Of a stretch of 64,000 bases of DNA, positions 51,185 through 59,209 are shown piece after piece. The notes under the pieces are model-generated. The model had not been told where the DNA came from. It saw only the letters and a program-made list of their open reading frames with translations, and ran no database searches. This stretch comes from Lacisediminihabitans sp040549465 (lineage in GTDB: Bacteria; Actinomycetota; Actinomycetes; Actinomycetales; Microbacteriaceae): assembly GCF_040549465.1 (NCBI RefSeq), contig NZ_JBEPTL010000016.1, forward strand, positions 25,206 through 89,205, read 5' to 3'. The stretch's first letter is position 1; each line of letters opens with the position of its first letter. The position numbers were made by a program, and so were the translations under genes.

Positions 51185-52192
51185 CTAGAGTGACTCCGTG
51201 GGGGAAATCTCCGCCGCGGCGACGGCGTGGTCCGCGGTGGCTTGCGCAGCCCGCGCGGTCTTGCGCAGTCGCTTGTCGGTCACGGTGCGCTCACCGAGGC
51301 TGCCGGGAGTCCAGGCCTCGACATCCTCATCGCTGTAATCCGATTTGGAGAGTCGGCGTTTGAGCTGCGGCAGGGTGGTTTCAGGTGCAAGGCGACGCGC
51401 CGTGAGCAGGAATCCGGTGTGAGCGACCATGCGGTGGTCTGGCCGCACGGCGAGGCCCTCCACGTGCCATCCGCGGATCATGGTCTCCGAGGAGTCCGGA
51501 TCGGTGAACAGGCCTGTTCCGCGGATCGCCTCGGCCACCCTGGAGAGCTGCGTGACGGTGGCGATGTAGCAGAGCAGCACTCCCCCGGGTGTCAGGGCGT
51601 CGGCCACGACATCCAGGCACTCCCACGGGGCGAGCATATCGAGCACCACACGGTCGACCGACCCTGGCTCGACTGCCGTCGGGAGGGATTCGACGAGATC
51701 GCCGACGGCGACCGTCCAGTTCTCCGGTTCAGCGCCCAGAAAGCTCACGACATTGCCTCGCGCTACGTGGGCGAACTCCTCCCGACGCTCGAATGACGTG
51801 AGTGAGCCGGTTGGGCCGATACCGCGGAGCAGCCAGAGACTCAACGCCCCCGATCCGACGCCTGCCTCGACGACCTTAGCTCCGGGGAAGATGTCGCCGA
51901 GGCTCAGTATCTGGGCAGCGTCCTTCGGATAGATGATCGCGGCGCCACGCGGCATCGACATCACGAAGTCGTTGAGCAGGGGACGAAGGGCAAGGTACTC
52001 GTCACCGTTCGTGGCCGTGACCACTGAGGCATCCGGAAGCCCGATCAGGCCGTCGTGGTCGACCATGCCGCGATGGGTGTGGAACACCTTGCCGGGCTCG
52101 AGCGTGATGGTGTTGAGTCTGCCCTTGGGCCCGGTCAGTTGCACACGGTCTCCGGCCCGGAATGGACCGCTCTGGCGGCGCACGGCGCTCAT
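51185..52192 (-). CDS. trmI: tRNA (adenine-58-N1)-methyltransferase TrmI
   Basis: A 335-residue class I SAM-dependent methyltransferase that methylates A58 of tRNA. GPFRAGDRVQLTGPKGRLNT is the N-terminal beta domain. MPRGAAIIYPKDAAQILSLG leads to the SAM motif VVEAGVGSGALSLWLLRGIG. VDRVVLDMLAPWECLDVV is motif IV with the catalytic aspartate. A basic C-terminal extension of about 60 residues follows. ATG 52192 overlaps the upstream HAD gene stop as ATGA. Position next to pafBC and mshC is standard for actinobacteria. Confidence 0.92.
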   Translation of the reverse strand: MSAVRRQSGPFRAGDRVQLTGPKGRLNTITLEPGKVFHTHRGMVDHDGLIGLPDASVVTATNGDEYLALRPLLNDFVMSMPRGAAIIYPKDAAQILSLGDIFPGAKVVEAGVGSGALSLWLLRGIGPTGSLTSFERREEFAHVARGNVVSFLGAEPENWTVAVGDLVESLPTAVEPGSVDRVVLDMLAPWECLDVVADALTPGGVLLCYIATVTQLSRVAEAIRGTGLFTDPDSSETMIRGWHVEGLAVRPDHRMVAHTGFLLTARRLAPETTLPQLKRRLSKSDYSDEDVEAWTPGSLGERTVTDKRLRKTARAAQATADHAVAAAEISPTESL

Positions 52193-52863
52193 GCGACGCT
52201 CGTCTGCGCTGAACTGAAGAGTTGGGCGATGTCGGCGACGGTGCGGCCTTCGAGGGTCGGCCAGATCGTGTATCCCCGGCCATCCTCGAGAGGAGTATGC
52301 AGCGGGACACCGATCGAGACGGCGCCGGATGCCACGGCCGAGGCGAGCCCAGTCGTCGAGTCTTCGATCGCCAGACACTGACTCGCGTCGACCCCGAGCA
52401 GTTCTGCGGCGCGCAGGTACGGAGCGGGGTGCGGCTTGGAGTGCGCGACCTCATCGCCGGCCACCACGAAGTCGAAGGCGGCGAACGGCAGGGCTTCGGC
52501 GATGCGGTCGGCCATGCGCCTGATCGACATCGTGACGAGGGCCGTGCGAACGCCGGCGGTTTTCAACGCAACGAGGAGGTCCCACGCACCTGGGCGCCAC
52601 GGAATGGAGATCTCGATCTGTTCGAGCACACGGGTGGTGAGGTGCTCGACGATCTCGTCGTCGGTGAGACCCACCCCCCTGTTGCGCAGCACGCTGGCCG
52701 AGTGCCAGAGGCCGGAGCCGACGAGGGTGATGGCATCCTCACCGGTCCAGGTTCCACCGTAGGACTCGACGAGTTCCGTCTCCGCGCTCATCCAGTACGG
52801 CTCGGTATCGACGAGGGTTCCGTCCATGTCCCAGAGGACGGCGGCAGGCAGGAGATCGGTCAC
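52189..52863 (-). CDS. HAD-superfamily hydrolase (beta-phosphoglucomutase-like)
   Basis: A 224-residue HAD phosphatase of subclass I. VLWDMDGTLVDTEPYWMSAE is motif I with the nucleophile and acid/base aspartates. VRTALVTMSIRRMADRIAEA is motif II, and AGDEVAHSKPHPAPYLRAAE with CLAIEDSTTGLASAVASGA are motifs III and IV. The four-helix cap follows motif I. Substrate unknown; such genes upstream of trmI are frequent in actinobacteria. It is coupled to trmI by an ATGA overlap and divergent from the PAC2 gene. Confidence 0.92.
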   Translation of the reverse strand: MTDLLPAAVLWDMDGTLVDTEPYWMSAETELVESYGGTWTGEDAITLVGSGLWHSASVLRNRGVGLTDDEIVEHLTTRVLEQIEISIPWRPGAWDLLVALKTAGVRTALVTMSIRRMADRIAEALPFAAFDFVVAGDEVAHSKPHPAPYLRAAELLGVDASQCLAIEDSTTGLASAVASGAVSIGVPLHTPLEDGRGYTIWPTLEGRTVADIAQLFSSAQTSVA

Positions 52864-52944
52864 AGAATCCGAGTTTAGACGGGCGAGGGTTCTATCCTTG
52901 ACGAAGGGAGTCGGCCACAGGGGCTCGACGCCAGAAGGTGACGC

Positions 52945-53901
52945 GTGGCAGAGGCAAGAATCCTGAAGGGGCGACTGTTGGTCGTGGCCTTCGAGGGATG
53001 GAACGATGCGGGCGACGCCGCGAGCGGTGCGGTCAGCATGCTCAAAGACCTGCTCGACCTCTATCCGATCGCCGAAATCGACGCCGAACGGTACTTCGAC
53101 TACCAGTTCAACCGTCCGACATCCACGCAGGATGAGGACGGCAATCGACTACTCGTCTGGCCGAGCGTCATGACCTACGGACCGACCTCTGTGCTCACCC
53201 AGCGCGCGCCAGGGCTGGCAACCGATGCCGACATCGATGTGAGCGCCGACAACGCCTCGAACGTCTACCTGCTGCTCGGCACCGAGCCCTCGCGCAATTG
53301 GAAGAGCTTCACCGCGGAGATCATGCAGACCATCACCGAGAATTCGATCGAGGGCGTGGTGTTCCTCGGTGCGATGCTCGCGGATGTTCCGCACACTCGC
53401 CCGATCTCGGTTTTCGTCACCAGTGAGAACGCAGAACTGCGGCACGAGCTCGGTGTCGAGAAGAGCGCATACGAGGGGCCGGTCGGCATTCTTTCGGTGC
53501 TCGGCGAGGCGGTGGAGAAGGCCGGGATTCCTACGGTATCGATCTGGGCATCCGTGCCCCATTACGTGCACAACGCGCCATCGCCCAAGGCCACCCTGGC
53601 GATCATCGACAAGCTCGAGGAGATCATCGACGTGGTGATCCCGCGCGGAGATCTCGTCGACGAATCGGCGGCCTGGGAAAGCGGCATCGACGTTCTCGCG
53701 GGCGAGGACGAGGAAATGGCCTCCTACATCTCCCAGCTGGAGCAGGCGCGCGACACGGTCGACTCACCGGAGGCGAGCGGCGAAGCCATCGCCCAGGAGT
53801 TCGAGCGGTACCTCCGGCGCCGCGACGGCAAAGCGGACGGTCACGGCAAGGGCGGGCCATCCGGTCCCCAGGGGCCCGACGACCGCTGGCCCAAGGACTG
53901 A
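52945..53901 (+). CDS. PAC2-family protein
   Basis: A 318-residue member of the PAC2 (proteasome assembly chaperone 2-like) family. LLVVAFEGWNDAGDAASGAV (residues 8-27) is diagnostic. VYLLLGTEPSRNWKSFTAEI and VVFLGAMLADVPHTRPISVF continue the fold, and SIWASVPHYVHNAPSPKATL is the typical late motif. The C-terminal 50 residues are charged and probably flexible. Bacterial function is unknown. GTG 52945 has AGAAGG upstream. It is divergent from the HAD gene and converges with mshC. Confidence 0.9.
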   Translation: MAEARILKGRLLVVAFEGWNDAGDAASGAVSMLKDLLDLYPIAEIDAERYFDYQFNRPTSTQDEDGNRLLVWPSVMTYGPTSVLTQRAPGLATDADIDVSADNASNVYLLLGTEPSRNWKSFTAEIMQTITENSIEGVVFLGAMLADVPHTRPISVFVTSENAELRHELGVEKSAYEGPVGILSVLGEAVEKAGIPTVSIWASVPHYVHNAPSPKATLAIIDKLEEIIDVVIPRGDLVDESAAWESGIDVLAGEDEEMASYISQLEQARDTVDSPEASGEAIAQEFERYLRRRDGKADGHGKGGPSGPQGPDDRWPKD

Positions 53902-53953
53902 GCCCGGCCCTCCTACCGCGCCGGCCCTCTGCCCACGCCGACCCTCTGATCGA

Positions 53954-55183
53954 TCAGAGCAGCTGGACGCCGAGCAGGGCATCGATCGCGTCCACGAGTA
54001 CAACGCTGGCTGAGCCGCCGGCCGCGATGTGTGAGTCGATCGCCGTGAGCGCGGCCGGGCTGTCAAGATCGTCGGAGAGCACCAACCGGAGCTCCGCGAG
54101 GAACGCGTCCGTTTCGTCAGCCATCGTCGCAGCCCAGGTTGTCCAGCGCTCCAGTCGCTTCCTCGCAATGTCGAGATGCGCGTCCGTCCACTCCCAGTCG
54201 GAACGGTAATGCTCCGAGAGCAGTGCCAGGCGGATCACGCGCGGATCGATGTCGGCGGCGGCGAGGCGCGAGACGAGCACAAGGTTGCCCAGCGACTTGC
54301 TCATCTTCTCGCCATGGTAGGCCACCATTCCCGCGTGGGAATAGATGCCGGCGAGTGCCTGTCCGTTCAGCGCTGTCGCGTGGCCCGCACTGAACTCGTG
54401 GTGCGGAAAGATCAGGTCGGAGCCGCCACCGTTGACAGTGATCGGCGACCGAAGGTACTTCATGGCGATAACGGAGCACTCGACGTGCCAGCCGGGGCGA
54501 CCACGACCGAGCACAGAATCCCATGCCGGGTCGTCCGAACGCTCAGAGCGCCAAAGCAAAGGGTCGAGAGGGTCACGCTTGCCCGAGCGCTGCGGGTCTC
54601 CCCCGCGCTCCGCGCTGAGCTCCAGCATCGTGGCGCGATCGAGGTTGCTCTCCGCGCCGAGATGCCAGGCTGGAGCAGTGAAGCTACTGTCGAAGTAAAG
54701 GTCAGGTGCGGCATCCGGGCTGTCCACCGCGTAGGCGAGGCCTGCGTCTTCCAGGATTTTCACAGCATCCGCGACCTCCCCGATCACCTCGGTAACGGCG
54801 ACGTAGTGGTCGGGCGGGATGATGCGCAGCTGCTCCATGTCGCCACGGAAAAGTTCGGTCTGCGCTGCGGCGAGGTCGCGCCAGTCCACCCCGTCACGGG
54901 CAGCGCGCTCAAGGAGCGGGTCGTCGACATCCGTGCTGTTCTGCACGTAATCGACGCTGAGGCCCGCATCCAGCCAGAGACGGATGAGCGTGTCGTAGGC
55001 CAGGTAGGTGGCGGCGTGGCCGAGATGAGTGGCGTCGTAGGGGGTGATGCCGCAGACGTAGATGCTCGCGACATCCTCAGTGCTGGTTTCGACCAGACGG
55101 CGAGTGGCCGAGTCGAAGATGCGCGGGATCGGACCGAAGCCAGGCAGCCTCGGGACTGTCGGTCGGGTCCACGTTTTCACCAT
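53954..55183 (-). CDS. mshC: Cysteine:1-D-myo-inosityl 2-amino-2-deoxy-alpha-D-glucopyranoside ligase MshC
   Basis: A 409-residue ligase of mycothiol biosynthesis that joins cysteine to GlcN-Ins using ATP. It is homologous to cysteinyl-tRNA synthetase. IYVCGITPYDATHLGHAATY contains the zinc-binding Cys and the HIGH-like signature. GRPGWHVECSVIAMKYL and FPHHEFSAGHATALNG supply more zinc ligands. GEKMSKSLGNLVLVSRLAAA is the KMSKS loop. The protein lacks the tRNA anticodon-binding domain, as expected for MshC. It shows that the organism should make mycothiol. A long hairpin lies upstream, between it and uppP. Confidence 0.94.
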   Translation of the reverse strand: MVKTWTRPTVPRLPGFGPIPRIFDSATRRLVETSTEDVASIYVCGITPYDATHLGHAATYLAYDTLIRLWLDAGLSVDYVQNSTDVDDPLLERAARDGVDWRDLAAAQTELFRGDMEQLRIIPPDHYVAVTEVIGEVADAVKILEDAGLAYAVDSPDAAPDLYFDSSFTAPAWHLGAESNLDRATMLELSAERGGDPQRSGKRDPLDPLLWRSERSDDPAWDSVLGRGRPGWHVECSVIAMKYLRSPITVNGGGSDLIFPHHEFSAGHATALNGQALAGIYSHAGMVAYHGEKMSKSLGNLVLVSRLAAADIDPRVIRLALLSEHYRSDWEWTDAHLDIARKRLERWTTWAATMADETDAFLAELRLVLSDDLDSPAALTAIDSHIAAGGSASVVLVDAIDALLGVQLL

Positions 55184-55226
55184 TGAAGCTTAGGTGCGGA
55201 GGGCTTAGGCGCGTGGCGAGGAGCGG

Positions 55227-55313
55227 GAATCCACATCAGCGCGGTGTTTTGTTATCCGCGCTGCGGTTACAGCATCGGCGCGGATAACAAAACACCGCGC
55301 TGATGAAGGATTC
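55227..55313. repeat. Very long hairpin between uppP and mshC
   Basis: A perfect 28-base inverted repeat (55234-55261 and 55278-55305) surrounds a 16-base loop. Each arm contains GTGTTTTGTTATCCGCGC. A further six complementary bases on each side (GAATCC 55227-55232 and GGATTC 55308-55313) extend the stem to about 34 pairs with one small bulge. It lies after the uppP stop and before the mshC start, both on the minus strand, and so may end uppP transcription. The unusual length and AT-rich core could also mark a palindromic mobile or repeat element. Confidence 0.8.
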
Positions 55314-55338
55314 ACGGCCGGACGAACCTCGGCGCGTG

Positions 55339-56181
55339 CTAGTTCGGCCGCAGCACCCCGGTGAGCAGCAGGATGACGAGCGCCACCCCCAGAGCGAGAC
55401 GGTAGATCACGAAGGGCAGGAACGATCGCTTCGAGATGTAGTTCATGAAGACGACGATCACCAGAAGCCCGACGCCGAAGGCGACCACCGTGGCCACCGC
55501 AGTCTCCGCGGGACCGAATACCTCCGGCACACCGCCTGATGGATGCTTGATCGTCTTGTAGAGCTCGAAGAAGCCACTGCCGATCACCGCAGGGATCGCC
55601 AGCAAGAACGAGTAGCGTGCGGCGGCAGCGCGCTCGTATCCCATGAAAAGGCCCGCCGTGATGGTGGCGCCAGAGCGCGAAACTCCAGGAATCAGAGCGA
55701 GCGACTGGGCGAAGCCGTAGATGGTGGCGTGCGGCACGGTGAGGTCTCTGAGTCTGCGCTTCTTAGCACCGACGTAGTCCGCGATACCGAGCAGGATGCC
55801 GAAGATGATCATGGTCGCTGCAATCACCCACAGGGAGCGCAGCGTGGTCTCGATCTGCTTCTGGAACAGCAACCCGAGCACCACGATCGGGATCGATCCG
55901 AAGATGATGTACCAGCCTATCTTGGCGTCGGAGTCGTTGCGCGGCACCCGCTTGAAAAGGGAAAGAAACCAGCGGGAGATGATCCGCCCGAGATCCGGGG
56001 CGAAGTAGACGATGACCGCTGCCTCGGTGCCCAGTTGGATGATCGCGGTGAACGCTGCCCCAGGGTCCGCACCGGTGCCGAGCAGCTCCCCCACGATGCG
56101 CACGTGGGCGCTGGAGGAGATCGGCAGGAACTCGGTGAGCCCCTGCACGAGCCCCAGAATGATCGCGTTGATAAAGCTCAC
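55339..56181 (-). CDS. uppP: Undecaprenyl-diphosphate phosphatase UppP (BacA)
   Basis: A 280-residue membrane phosphatase that recycles the undecaprenyl carrier of cell-wall synthesis. GLVQGLTEFLPISSSAHVRI (residues 9-28) is motif 1 with the Glu and Ser-Ser-Ala-His signature. IPGVSRSGATITAGLFMGYE is motif 2 with the catalytic Arg and Ser. Eight helices are expected and seen. It lies 12 bases downstream of the M20 peptidase stop on the same strand, so the two may be co-transcribed. Confidence 0.95.
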   Translation of the reverse strand: MSFINAIILGLVQGLTEFLPISSSAHVRIVGELLGTGADPGAAFTAIIQLGTEAAVIVYFAPDLGRIISRWFLSLFKRVPRNDSDAKIGWYIIFGSIPIVVLGLLFQKQIETTLRSLWVIAATMIIFGILLGIADYVGAKKRRLRDLTVPHATIYGFAQSLALIPGVSRSGATITAGLFMGYERAAAARYSFLLAIPAVIGSGFFELYKTIKHPSGGVPEVFGPAETAVATVVAFGVGLLVIVVFMNYISKRSFLPFVIYRLALGVALVILLLTGVLRPN

Positions 56182-56193
56182 ATCGGTCTCCTG

Positions 56194-57507
56194 TCAATAG
56201 TTCAGCAGCAGGTCCGTGAGGACGCGCCTGCCAAACACTAATGCGTCGAGCGGCACCCGCTCGTCAACGCCATGGAACATCGCAGGAAAATCCAGCTCGA
56301 GCGGCAGTTTGAGCGGCGCGAAGCCGTACCCCTTGATGCCCAACCTGCTGAGCGCCTTGTTGTCCGTGCCGCCGGAGAGAAGGTACGGCAGCACAGGAGC
56401 GCCCGGATCGTGTTGATTGAGCGTGCCCGTGATCGCCTCGACGAGAGGACCAGCGAACTCCGTCTCCAGGCCGATGTCGCGATGCAGGATGACGATCTCG
56501 ATGTCGGGGCCTACCAGGTCAGCGAGCTCGGCGAGCACCGCATCCTCTTCGCCCGGGAGAGTGCGAATGTCGATCAGCGCCTCAGCCGTGTCGGGGATCA
56601 CGTTGTGCTTGTAGCCGGCTGTCAGCACCGTCGGGTTGCTGGTAGTGCGCAGGGAGGCCTGGATGAAGCGGCTGGCCGTTCCTGTGGCGAGGGCCAGCTC
56701 ATCCGGCCCCACCTGCTGCGGGTCGACGTCGAGAATGCGTGCGAGCTCCGTGAGCAGCTCGGAGGTCGTGTCGGTCAGCCGAATCGGCCATTCACGTCGC
56801 CCGACCGCAGCGACGGCTTCGGCGAGCCTGGTGACCGCGTTGTTCCGCATGACATGCGAACCGTGAGCCGCTGTGCCGCGCGCGACCAGCTTGAGCCAGA
56901 TGAGGGATTTTTCGCCGGTCTGCAGCAGATAAGCGCGCGTTCCGTTGAGGGTGATGGAGTAGCCGCCGACCTCGCTGATGGCCTCCGTCGCCCCTGCGAA
57001 CAGCTCCGGATGGGTGTCGACCAGATAGTGCGAGCCGAGCACTCCCCCGGCCTCCTCGTCGGCGAAGAAAGCGATCACCAGGTCTCGGGCTGGCTGCTTT
57101 CCCGCACCGAGGATGTCTTCGAGCGCGGTGAGCATCATCGCATCCATGTTCTTCATGTCGACCGCGCCGCGGCCCCAGAGCATGCCGTCTGTGATCACGC
57201 CTTCGAACGGATCGACCGACCAGTTGTCAGGCTGGGCTGGCACGACATCGGTGTGGCCGTGCACGACGAGGGCTGGTTTGCTGCCGTCGGCGCCGGCCAC
57301 CCGAGCGACGACGCTGACCCGCCCTGGCTCGGATTCGAACATCTCAGGGTCGAGGCCGAGACGCGTCAGGTGGGCGGCTACGTACTCCGCGGCATCCGTC
57401 TCGCCGTTGGACCTACCTTCGCCGAAGTTCGTCGTATCGAAGCGGATGAGGTCGCGGGCGATGCGCGCGGTCGCGTCAAGCGAGTCGTCGGGTGTCGGTT
57501 CAGCCAT
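56194..57507 (-). CDS. M20-family metallopeptidase (dipeptidase/deacetylase type)
   Basis: A 437-residue zinc-dependent M20 hydrolase. LVVHGHTDVVPAQPDNWSVD holds the first His and the catalytic Asp. GRGAVDMKNMDAMMLTALED holds the bridging Asp. FFADEEAGGVLGSHYLVDTH holds the catalytic Glu pair, and a dimerisation domain occupies the middle. The likely start is ATG 57507, where the fold begins MAEPTPDDSLDATARI; an in-frame start 16 codons earlier gives no family match. Related genes are annotated as acyl-amino-acid or dipeptide hydrolases. The substrate is unproven. Confidence 0.9.
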   Translation of the reverse strand: MAEPTPDDSLDATARIARDLIRFDTTNFGEGRSNGETDAAEYVAAHLTRLGLDPEMFESEPGRVSVVARVAGADGSKPALVVHGHTDVVPAQPDNWSVDPFEGVITDGMLWGRGAVDMKNMDAMMLTALEDILGAGKQPARDLVIAFFADEEAGGVLGSHYLVDTHPELFAGATEAISEVGGYSITLNGTRAYLLQTGEKSLIWLKLVARGTAAHGSHVMRNNAVTRLAEAVAAVGRREWPIRLTDTTSELLTELARILDVDPQQVGPDELALATGTASRFIQASLRTTSNPTVLTAGYKHNVIPDTAEALIDIRTLPGEEDAVLAELADLVGPDIEIVILHRDIGLETEFAGPLVEAITGTLNQHDPGAPVLPYLLSGGTDNKALSRLGIKGYGFAPLKLPLELDFPAMFHGVDERVPLDALVFGRRVLTDLLLNY

Positions 57508-57599
57508 GACACAACGGTATCGGTCGCGCGTGTTCGAGACGGCCCTCGAGCGCATGCTATTCTCATACGTCGGTGGTTCTGCGAAGGACTACCGAATGC

Positions 57600-57684
57600 G
57601 CGCGGATGGCGGAAATGGCAGACGCGCTAGCTTGAGGTGCTAGTGCCCGCATAGGGCGTGGGGGTTCAAGTCCCCCTTCGCGCA
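57600..57684 (+). tRNA. tRNA-Leu (anticodon GAG)
   Basis: An 85-base cloverleaf. The acceptor GCGCGGA (57600-57606) pairs with TTCGCGC (57677-57683), and the discriminator is A. The anticodon stem CTAGC/GCTAG encloses the loop TTGAGGT, so the anticodon is GAG, reading CUC and CUU. The long variable arm (GCCCGC...GGGC) is the class II hallmark of leucine tRNAs. The T arm is GGGGG-TTCAAGT-CCCCC. The 3' CCA is not encoded. Confidence 0.95.
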
Positions 57685-57738
57685 CGACTGGGCTCTTTGC
57701 GAAAGTGAAGCAATTCACTTGCGAAACTAGCCCGAAAA

Positions 57739-57770
57739 CGAAAGGCCACCGGTTATCCGGTGGCCTTTCG
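57739..57770 (+). terminator. Terminator hairpin after tRNA-Leu
   Basis: CGAAAGGCCACCGG (57739-57752) and CCGGTGGCCTTTCG (57757-57770) form a perfect 14-pair stem with a TTAT loop, 54 bases after the tRNA. The T content just after it is modest (TCGTC). It most likely ends tRNA transcription. Confidence 0.7.
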
Positions 57771-58030
57771 TCGTCAAAGGGGGCGATTTCAACGAGTGGC
57801 GCAGAGTTTTGGCCGCGGTGCCACGGTGAAACGCGGTGGGAACGCCAAAAGCCGCGCTTTTGGGCGCGGCGGTTTGTTCTTGCTTGCTGAGCAGAAAGTA
57901 CTTGGCGGCGAGGGCGCTTCTAAGCGCGCAGGGGCGCCTCGGGAGGCTCTTTGACTTCTCCATTGTCCGAAATCCTCGCGACAGTCCACAGGTGGCCGCG
58001 CCATATTGCGCGGCCACCTGTGTTTGCGGA
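57771..58030. other. Gene-free stretch with two further hairpins
   Basis: No gene is supportable here. Short open frames on both strands are arginine- and proline-rich noise. The segment holds a 7-pair hairpin, GCCGCGC/GCGCGGC (57851-57857, 57864-57870), and the long hairpin listed separately at 57987-58022. GC is high throughout. Confidence 0.5.
57987..58022. terminator. 15-base perfect hairpin downstream of the secreted-protein gene
   Basis: CACAGGTGGCCGCGC (57987-58001) and GCGCGGCCACCTGTG (58008-58022) are perfectly complementary with a 6-base loop. It lies 8 bases after the stop of the minus-strand secreted protein and is its probable terminator. A TTT follows on the plus strand, so it could act in either direction. 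Confidence 0.65.
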
Positions 58031-58327
58031 CTACCTCTCGGAAGCACCGCCTTCGTTCTTGACGTCGACACCTTCTGGATCGGCGTGTCCTCCGTCATTA
58101 CCGTCGCTCACCCCGGGGGTTTCGGCCGTCTCGGTTGCTCCACCCTGCGCCTCCGTGGCATCGGGAACCTCGGTGTCGGCCGCCGGCGGCGTGACCGAAG
58201 GAGTGGCTGGGGTCGAGACGGACGAGCCCGTAGATGGCGTTGAGGTGCTCGCATTCGCGGCACCTGCACCGATACCGGCAAGAGCCAGCGCCAGCACAGC
58301 GGTAACGACGATTGTTTTCTTCTGCAT
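58031..58327 (-). CDS. Small secreted Thr/Pro/Ala-rich protein
   Basis: A 98-residue exported protein. MQKKTIVVTAVLALALAGIG followed by AGAANA is a classical signal peptide. The remainder is disordered and rich in Thr, Ser, Pro, Glu and Asp (STSTPSTGSSVSTPATPSVT, then an acidic end). The ATG has AAGGAG at 6 bases. It is divergent from an OmpR-type two-component system, with a tandem 11-bp repeat 51-72 bases before its start. It is therefore probably a target, and possibly a sensor-modulating product, of that system. No known family. Confidence 0.7.
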   Translation of the reverse strand: MQKKTIVVTAVLALALAGIGAGAANASTSTPSTGSSVSTPATPSVTPPAADTEVPDATEAQGGATETAETPGVSDGNDGGHADPEGVDVKNEGGASER

Positions 58328-58377
58328 TGTTGTCTCCTTGTTTGGATAGGACTGGTTGACAAGGTAGAGAATTGCAT

Positions 58378-58399
58378 CGGTAAGTAAGCGGTGGGTAAG
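58378..58399 (-). promoter_or_regulatory. Tandem 11-bp direct repeat, candidate OmpR/PhoB-type box
   Basis: On the minus strand CTTACCCACCG (58399-58389) is followed directly by CTTACTTACCG (58388-58378), identical at 9 of 11 positions. Two head-to-tail 11-mers are the standard binding layout of OmpR/PhoB response regulators. A possible -10 (TACCTT, 58367-58362) follows 11 bases later toward the secreted-protein gene. Confidence 0.55.
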
Positions 58400-58507
58400 T
58401 TCGACTGGGAAACCGTCGGGCGCTCATAGCGGAATCTCTTTCCAGTGCTTAACTGAGGCCAATCGAGACTGCCGCCTGCACTCTGGCGCAAACAAAGGTG
58501 ACTGGCC

Positions 58508-59209
58508 ATGAGGATTCTGCTTGTCGAGGACGAAGACGCAATCGCGAATGCGATTGTGCGCGGCCTGGATGCCGAAGGTTATGTGTCCGAACATGCTTCC
58601 GACGGGATCACCGGGCTGTGGATGGCGCAGGAGTCCGAATTCGATGTTGTCGTACTCGACATCATGCTGCCCGGGCTCAACGGATACGAAGTGTGTCGAC
58701 GTCTCAGAGAGAGCAATGACTCGGTTCCCATTCTCATGCTCACTGCCAAAGACGGGGAGTTCGACGAGGCGGACGCGCTGGATTTGGGAGCCGACGACTA
58801 CCTGACCAAGCCGTTCTCGTTCGTAGTGCTGCTCGCTCGCATCCGGGCACTACTTCGCAGGACCTCCGCCGGTCGCGATCCCATACTTGGCACCGGAACG
58901 TTGCGTCTGGATGTCTCGCGTGCTCGGTGCTGGCGTGGCAATGTCGAAATCGCGCTCACCGCACGGGAGTTCGCCTTGACAGAATTCCTTCTGCGCCGAA
59001 AAGGACACGTGGTCAGCCGATTGACCATCGCAGAGCACGTGTGGGAATCCGATTTAGATATCGACTCCAACGTCGTTGAGGTGTACATCGGCTACTTGCG
59101 GCGCAAACTGGACCGTCCCTTTGGGACACACGACATCACAACCGTGCGAGGTCTCGGATATCGCCTCCTGGATTCCCCACTCGAGGAGACGACTGCAGGA
59201 AATGGCTGA
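58508..59209 (+). CDS. OmpR/PhoB-family response regulator
   Basis: A 233-residue regulator. The receiver begins MRILLVEDEDAIANAIVRGL, with the phosphoacceptor Asp51 in VVVLDIMLPG, Thr79 in MLTAKDG and Lys101 in YLTKPFS. The C-terminal winged helix contains LTAREFALTEFLLRRKGHVV and VVEVYIGYLRRKLDRPFGTH, ending VRGLGYRLLD. All phosphorylation residues are intact. It overlaps the kinase gene by 8 bases. The shared upstream region with the divergent secreted-protein gene carries a repeat suited to its binding. Confidence 0.94.
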   Translation: MRILLVEDEDAIANAIVRGLDAEGYVSEHASDGITGLWMAQESEFDVVVLDIMLPGLNGYEVCRRLRESNDSVPILMLTAKDGEFDEADALDLGADDYLTKPFSFVVLLARIRALLRRTSAGRDPILGTGTLRLDVSRARCWRGNVEIALTAREFALTEFLLRRKGHVVSRLTIAEHVWESDLDIDSNVVEVYIGYLRRKLDRPFGTHDITTVRGLGYRLLDSPLEETTAGNG

